Assembly (NCBI GenBank): GCA_024663395.1 | Contig: JANFAH010000024.1 | Coordinates: forward strand, 124,001-188,000 | DNA from: Pisolithus tinctorius | Taxonomy: Eukaryota > Basidiomycota > Agaricomycetes > Boletales > Pisolithaceae | DNA: 64,000 nucleotides | Reading direction: 5' to 3' | In this document: one piece after another, positions 57,964-64,000 of the stretch | Position numbering within the stretch: position 1 is the first letter of the stretch | How the letters are laid out: each line of letters opens with the position of its first letter | Translations under genes and position numbers: made by a program | Notes under the pieces: generated by a model | Database searches by the model: none | What the model was told of the DNA's origin: nothing | Seen by the model: the letters and a program-made list of their open reading frames with translations, nothing else

Positions 57964-60900
57964 ATGGCAGACAAGGTCCTCTCAGAGAAACCCTCCTTCG
58001 AAGACACTAATACTATCAATGATTCTCCTCCCAAGTTCCAGAGCTTCTTCCAAGGGAAGAAAGACAAGGGCGAACATGAAAAGATCGATACCACGGATAT
58101 TGATGCTAAACCAGTGGAACAATCTCCACCATCCGTCGGCTTTACGCAGCTATTTCGGTGCGTGCCATACTGCATGTCTGTTACTCCCCTCATCCGTGTG
58201 CTAGGTATGCTACTCCGTTCGAACTCTCCCTGAATGCCATTGGCATCGTCGGCGCTATAGTTGCAGGCGCCGCACAAGTACGCCATCAGCGCTTGACTCC
58301 CACCCATTCACTGATGCATGGCGTCAGCCCCTTATGACTTTGGTTTTTGGAAAGTTGATTCAAGACTTCGTTACCTTCGCCACCGCAATGGAAATCTATC
58401 AGTCGGCAGGGTTATCCGGAAACGCCACTGCAATGTCCTCTGCGCAACAGAATTTCGATTCCGCGGCGGGCGAGTTCCGCAAGGGAGCTGCTCTGGATGC
58501 TTCCTACTTGGCCTACATCGGTATGTCAGTCATGGGTTATATTCCGAATGACACCTAATGTTAATTCAAGGTGTCGCCATGGCTGTATGTACATGGGTTT
58601 ACATGTATCTATGGATATACACCGGCGAGGTCAACGCGAAGCGCATTCGTGAGAAATACCTTCAAGCCGTCCTCCGGCAAGACATTGCTTATTTTGATCA
58701 CATCGGAGCTGGGGAAGTGGCCACTCGCATCCAAACGGATACCCGTAGGTCCTAAGCGACTCGGCGTCCCTCTGCGGGTGCTCATTCAGAAACAGACCTA
58801 GTTCAACAAGGGATGTCGGAGAAGGTCGCAATCGTGGTCAGCTTTCTCAGTGCTTTCTTCGTCGGTTATATTCTTGCGTATACCCAGACTTGGCGTCTGG
58901 CTCTTGCCATGTCGTCTATCCTCCCGTGCATGGGGGTAACTGGCGCTTTCATGAACATATTCATTGCCAAATATGCACAGTAAGTCATTTTCTGCGTCCA
59001 ACTCGCTTGTTGTCGTGTTCTAAATAATCGGGACAAAGGCAGACACTTCAGTATGTTGCTGAGAGTGGTACCATCGCCGAAGAAGTTATTTCTACCATCC
59101 GAACGGCGCATGCTTTTGGTTCGCAAAAAGTGCTGGGATCCCTCTTCAACAAGAAGATAGATTCAATTCGGACCGTGAACGCGAAGTCTGCCATTTGGAC
59201 CGGATGTGGTCTGGGAGTCTTTTTCTTCATCATTTATGCTGTCTATGCACTTGGTACGCGTCTTTATATGCTACCCTGCGATTCCTGACCCCCCAAAAAT
59301 TGTAGCTTTCGACTTCGGTACAACTCTGATCAATGAAGGTCACGGTAAAGCTCCGCCACATTCCCGTAGCTGATCAAACGGACTCATGCTCCACCCTCAG
59401 CGACCGTTTCGGAAGTTTTCGTCGCCTTCATGGCTATCCTCATTGGTTCATTATCTCTGGCCATGATGGCACCGGAAGCACGAGGTGAGTGCATGGGACA
59501 TGTTCCCAGCCGTGTTTTCTGATGCATCCCCAGCTGTAACTACCGCCCTTGGGGCAGCCGCAAAGTTATATACTACCATTGAACGTGTGCCTGACATCGA
59601 TTCTGCCAGCCCCGATGGACTCAAGCCCGAGAAAGTCGTCGGTGAGATAACCCTAGAGGACGTGCGATTCAGTTACCCCGCTCGTCCCGACGTTCCGATT
59701 CTCAGAGGTGTCGACATAACTTTCGAGGCGGGAAAAACAGCCGCTCTCGTTGGAGCTTCTGGCTGCGGAAAGTCGACCATCATCTCGCTTGTCGAGCGTT
59801 TCTACGACCCTCTTAACGGTTCTGTCAAGCTCGACGGGGTGGATCTTCGCGATCTGAACATAAAGTGGCTCCGCTCTCAGATCGGCTTGGTTTCTCAAGA
59901 ACCCGTGCTCTTCGCCACCACAATCAGTGCTAATGTAGGTTACGGCCTCATCGGAACTCCCTATGAGCACTCCTCGGAGGACGAAAAGTTCAAACTGATC
60001 AAGGAGGCCTGCATCAAGTCGAATGCTGACGGGTTTATCAGTAAATTGCCCCAAGGCTACGATACTACGGTCGGTGAGCGTGGTTTCCTTCTTTCTGGTG
60101 GTCAAAAGCAACGTGTGGCGATTGCGCGTGCAATCGTTTCCGACCCACGAATTCTTCTGCTTGACGAGGCGACCAGCGCTCTCGATACACGGTCGGAGGG
60201 TGTCGTGCAGGACGCTCTTGATAAAGCGTCCGCTGGGCGAACGACCATTGCAATTGCCCACAGACTTTCCACGATCAAGGGTGCCGACCAGATCTTCGTC
60301 ATGGCCGAAGGTGCCGTCTTGGAACAAGGAACTCACGAGGAACTCATCGCCAGGAATGGAGCTTATGCGCGCCTCGTCCAAGCTCAGAAACTTCGGGAAA
60401 CCAGAGAGGCGCAAGCCGACGCGGAAATTACTGTGATTAGTAGCACGGAGGACAACGAAAAAGTCATCGAGGTTCCGCTCGGGCGTTGCGAGACTCGTAG
60501 TTCAGTGACGTCAGACCTCACGAAGATCGAAGAGAGAGGAAAAGCCGAAGTCGACGAGAACTCGTATGGCCTATTGTATCTTTTCAGACGCATTGGAAGT
60601 CTCAACCCGGAGGGTTATCGTTTGTATGTCATCGGTGCACTAGCAGCAATGAGTAAGTCCTCCGTGTTCCAGACAACAAGCAATTGTGGATGCTGAACAT
60701 GTTTAAGCGGCTGGTATGGTATACCCAGTGTTTGCCATCATTTACGGTGAGTTCGGTATCTGCCTTGCCGTCGAAACGCTTGTAACAACCTATTGCAGGC
60801 AAGGCGGTCAATGGATTTTCCCAAACTGACCCTTCTGCGAGACGTCACGCCGGCGACATGAACGCCCTGTGGTAAGTATTCTGATGCTGACCTGTGCATC

Positions 60901-63092
60901 AACCTTATTGAATACTAATGCGAACAGGTTCTTTATCGTGGCCATCGTCTCATCCATAGCTATTGCCATTCAAAACTATGTCTTTACTTTAGCTGCCTCC
61001 CACTTGACGACGAAACTTCGAATGCTCAGCTTCCGTGCGATCCTCCGCCAAGATAGTAAATTATTCTCATCGTCTGTGAAAATTGTCCACTGACAGTTCA
61101 TCAGTTCAATTCTTCGACAGAGTTGAAAACAATGTGAATACTGCGACCACTTTTTACTGCAGGGATATTTGCTAATGGTGCTTTAGACCGGCGTGCTCAC
61201 ATCTCGAGTAAATGATAGCCCACAAAAGATCGAAGGTTTGGCTGGAGTTACCCTTGGAGCGTTCGTATCGAGCCCTTAATAAGCCGCTTGGACTCATGCT
61301 GACAGCCATGGACAGTATCATCCAAGCCATCACGACATTGATCGGTGGTTCAATCATTGGTTTGGCCTACGCATGGAAGCCAGCTCTTGTCGGAATGGGT
61401 GGGTTAATTATACCGCTTTTCGTCACGTGTTACCCCTGACTTGTTCCTCTTAGCTTGCGTTCCTCTTCTCTTTTCTGCAGGTTTCGTCCGACTTGTGAGT
61501 CAATACGAAACACGATCAGCATGAGATCTGATTTTTTGTAGCGCGTGGTTGCTCTCAAAGATGAGGAAAACAAGGCTGCGCACGATGAGTCTGCCAGATT
61601 AGCATGCGAGGCAGCAGGTGCCATTCGTACTGTTGCGTCACTTACTCGGGAAAATGATTGTTTGAGGTTGTACTCGAGCAGTCTGGAGGAGCCTCTCAGA
61701 AACTCAAACAGGAGTGCAATCTGGAGCAACCTGGTCTACGCGTTCTCTCAGTCCAGTTCTTTCTGGGCGATCGCCCTCGTCTTTTGGTATGGATCCAGGC
61801 TTGTGTCCAGTTTGGAAATACCGATTACCAACTTCTTCACTGCTCTTATGGTATTTATTTCGTGCATGGTCGGTGGGATCTATCTGAATACAGAGTACGA
61901 CAGGCTGTTACCTTCGGAGGGATGCAAGCTGGGAATGTCTTCTCATTCGTTCCTGACGTCTCGTCGGCTCGTGGTGCAGGTGCATCTATTATCAAGTTAC
62001 TGGACTCTACACCTGAGATCGACGCCGAAGCTCCTGAAGGAAAGACGTTCGAGGGAAGAATTGTCGAGGGCCAGGTTCGCCTGGAAGACGTTCACTTCCG
62101 CTACCCCATGAGACCTACCGTTCCGGTCCTTCGTGGCCTGAACATAACGGTCGCACCAGGTACCTACGTTGCACTAGTCGGTGCAAGTGGTTGCGGGAAG
62201 AGTACTGTGTAAGCTTACATGCATTTCATGTTGCATACACTTAATGTTGACATCATTGCAGAATTCAGTTAATCGAGCGTTTCTACGACCCTTTAGTCGG
62301 CCAGGTCCTTCTTGACGGTCAACCTGTCGATGAGTGCAATATCCAGGAATATAGGAAGCAGATCGCACTAGTTTCGCAGGAACCTGTCAGTGTGAACGAG
62401 ACGACGATGTGACAGTGTGGCTAATGGCTCCTTGCAGACACTTTACGCTGGCACCATCCGTTTCAACATCTTGCTTGGTGCAACCAAGCCGATTTCCGAA
62501 GTCGCACACAAAGAGATCGAGGATGTATGTCGAGATGCTAACATCTTAGACTTTATCCAGTCGTTACCAGAGTAAGGGTTTGGCTTGATGTTTCCACTTC
62601 CGTTCTGATTTCTGGCTCCCTAGCGGCTTCGACACTGAAGTTGGTGGCAAGGGTTCACAACTTTCAGGTGGCCAAAAGCGTAGGCATCATCCACTCCCGC
62701 GAATTAGCTACACGTGACTAACTACGTCTCCACAGAACGAATTGCGATAGCTCGGGCTCTTCTTCGCAATCCCAAGGTTCTTCTGTTGGATGAGGCAACA
62801 TCTGCTCTTGATTCCACCTCGGAGAAGATCGTGCAAGAGGCTCTCGATCGGGCTGCAAAAGGCCGAACGACGATTGCCATTGCCCACCGGCTGTCTACTA
62901 TCCAGAATGCCGACTGCATGTACGTGTCCCCTTTCTTGTTTCTCTGGTGTTACATTTGGAAATATTGACTTGCTCCCGCACAGTTACTTCATTAAGGAAG
63001 GCCGTGTCAGCGAAGCTGGTACCCACGATGAACTTCTTGCATTGAGAGGAGACTATTACGAATACGTTCAGCTGCAGCTCCTGAAGAAATAG
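57964..63092 (+). CDS. Full-size ABC-B (MDR/P-glycoprotein-type) exporter
   Basis: ATG 57,964 ([20 protein letters not shown]) to TAG 63,090-63,092, with many 45-65 nt introns. Layout is TMD1-NBD1-TMD2-NBD2, about 1,300 residues. TMD1 runs from [20 protein letters not shown] (58,205) through [18 protein letters not shown] and [23 protein letters not shown]1: Walker [10 protein letters not shown] (59,752-59,778), signature LSGGQ (about 60,090), Walker [14 protein letters not shown]-loop IAHRLST. TMD2 begins after the linker ([20 protein letters not shown]) and includes [15 protein letters not shown]2: Walker [10 protein letters not shown] (about 62,180), LSGGQ (about 62,660), Walker [13 protein letters not shown]. 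Both ATP sites look canonical. It exports hydrophobic compounds across the plasma membrane; relatives include fungal multidrug and Ste6-like pheromone exporters. The end of TMD2 (61,400-61,550) was the hardest part to splice, but nothing looks broken. Confidence 0.93.
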
Positions 63093-63757
63093 GCAGTTTG
63101 ACACGAGATACGATACGTATATAGAGGATTACAGGACTATGTTTACAATCACGGCAGTACCTATTATGCGTACCTATGTACACCGATCTCAATTACTGTA
63201 CTTGTACTTGACAACCCTTACGGCAGGTCATTATGTAACCATTTCTGTCGACTCGAGGTTCTCACAACTGCTTCCATTTGTGGGAGGTTTGGGCGCGAGC
63301 ATTGCTTCCGGGAGGTCAAAGACCGGTATTGCAGATGTGTAGAATCAGATGACCAAGAACTTGAAAGTGCTGTGGATGGGGATCAACTCTGTTCTCTGTT
63401 GCCTTGCCAGTGTCAGACCCATGCGGTATCAGGATTCAATAGGGTCTCTCAAAGTTGGCGCATCAGCAAAGTTACAAGTAGCCTGCTTGTGTGATCCATC
63501 TGATTTAGTCTGACAAACTTTAATTTAATTCATTTGAATTCTTGGCACACCATTCAGTTATCTAGTGTCAGACATCTGGATTGTCTGGATTGTCTGAATT
63601 GTCTGCAGCAGACTGTATCAGACAAAGCAGACTAGATGTAACTTTCCTGATGTATGCCTACAGCTAATTTGTGGGTAGTCTTGCTGTAGGTGTAGGCGTT
63701 TCTTGGAGTGTTACAAAAAAAAGTGCATTACTCAATAATCCTACGAACGGTCCGAGG
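63093..63757. other. 3' flank of the ABC gene with a short tandem repeat
   Basis: Contains about 3.5 imperfect copies of ATTGTCTGG (about 63,577-63,605) inside an A/T-rich stretch with several GTCTGACA/TCAGACA words in both orientations (63,500-63,635). No gene. At its right end CGAGG (63,753-63,757) touches the LTR. Confidence 0.5.
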
Positions 63758-64000
63758 TGTCAAGTACGGGGATTGTCCGGGTTGAGGCCGGACCGGAGAC
63801 CGAAGCGGGCGCGAAGCCGAGGGGTCGGGGTCAGGGGTGAAGTCGAGGATGCAGATGTTTGGACTGTTTGGACTTAGCGACTGAGGATACAGCGCTATTC
63901 CCTTGCGTGGGTCTCAGTCCGAGTCCGAGGCCGAGACGGAGTTATCAGAGGTGACTTAGTTGATTTCAGACTAAGGAGTACAGGCCGAGTATCTACGAGT
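63758..64000 (-). repeat. Partial LTR of the young Gypsy family (runs off the window)
   Basis: From TGTCAAGTACG the sequence is the reverse complement of the 3' end of the 528-nt LTR at 11,224 (243 nt visible), with small differences such as a TGTTTGGACTG.TTGGACTTAG variant. The left flank CGAGG would be one target duplicate. Whether it is a solo LTR or the end of a full element lies outside the window. Confidence 0.9.

Noticed and set aside
59653..60414. Minus-strand frame of 253 codons opposite the first ABC ATPase domain
   Set aside because: The plus strand holds Walker A, signature and Walker B; the minus frame is a shadow.
51711..64000. A secondary-metabolite cluster (P450 plus ABC transporter)
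   Set aside because: No backbone enzyme (PKS, NRPS, terpene synthase) lies in the window, and the two genes are separated by 4.8 kb of repeat-bearing DNA.

Overview
The window is from a filamentous basidiomycete, most likely an Agaricomycete. Spliced genes with many 50-65 nt GT-AG introns show fungal nuclear DNA, and the chromovirus Gypsy elements, a full-length MDR-type ABC transporter and the protein families present fit mushroom-forming fungi. The species is not identifiable by eye. No tRNA, rRNA or CRISPR array was seen.

Left half (about 1-30,115): a nested retrotransposon cluster. The scaffold is an old, decayed Gypsy element on the minus strand (gag near 29.8 kb, its far end near 6.3 kb). 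Four events hit it: (i) an intact-structured but non-coding LTR element at 20,644-27,395 (904-nt LTRs, TSD GGTAG); (ii) a solo LTR of the same superfamily at 8,171-9,073 (TSD GATTC); (iii) a 5'-truncated copy of that non-coding element at 2,755-6,234; (iv) a young full-length chromodomain Gypsy element at 11,224-18,760 (528-nt LTRs with one difference, TSD GTAGG). The young element carries gag, a -1 frameshift site, pol with PR-RT-RH-INT-chromodomain and, between pol and the 3' LTR, a spliced antisense gene for a Zn2Cys6-type protein. The non-coding family shares LTR ends, primer-site region and polypurine tract with it, so it is probably a large non-autonomous derivative (LARD). A decayed gene of the same overall design as the antisense gene lies at 677-1,789. 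Almost all differences between LTR pairs, and the nonsense codons, fit C-to-T decay at CpG.

Right half (about 30.2-63.1 kb): host genes. In order: a broken gene fragment (-) sharing a 100-nt divergent promoter with a flavin-reductase-like protein (+); an O-mannosyltransferase PMT (-); a HerA-like P-loop ATPase (-); an alpha/beta hydrolase (+); URB1/NPA1, a 60S ribosome assembly factor (-); a small conserved-looking protein (+); a secreted TIM-barrel glycosidase-like protein (+); a cytochrome P450 (-); a 4.8-kb gene-poor stretch with a pair of diverged ~0.9-1.05 kb repeats; and a full-size ABC-B transporter (+). The window ends inside a reverse copy of the young element's LTR (63,758-64,000). 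The genes look like unrelated neighbours (ribosome biogenesis, protein glycosylation, transport, secreted enzyme), not a metabolic cluster.
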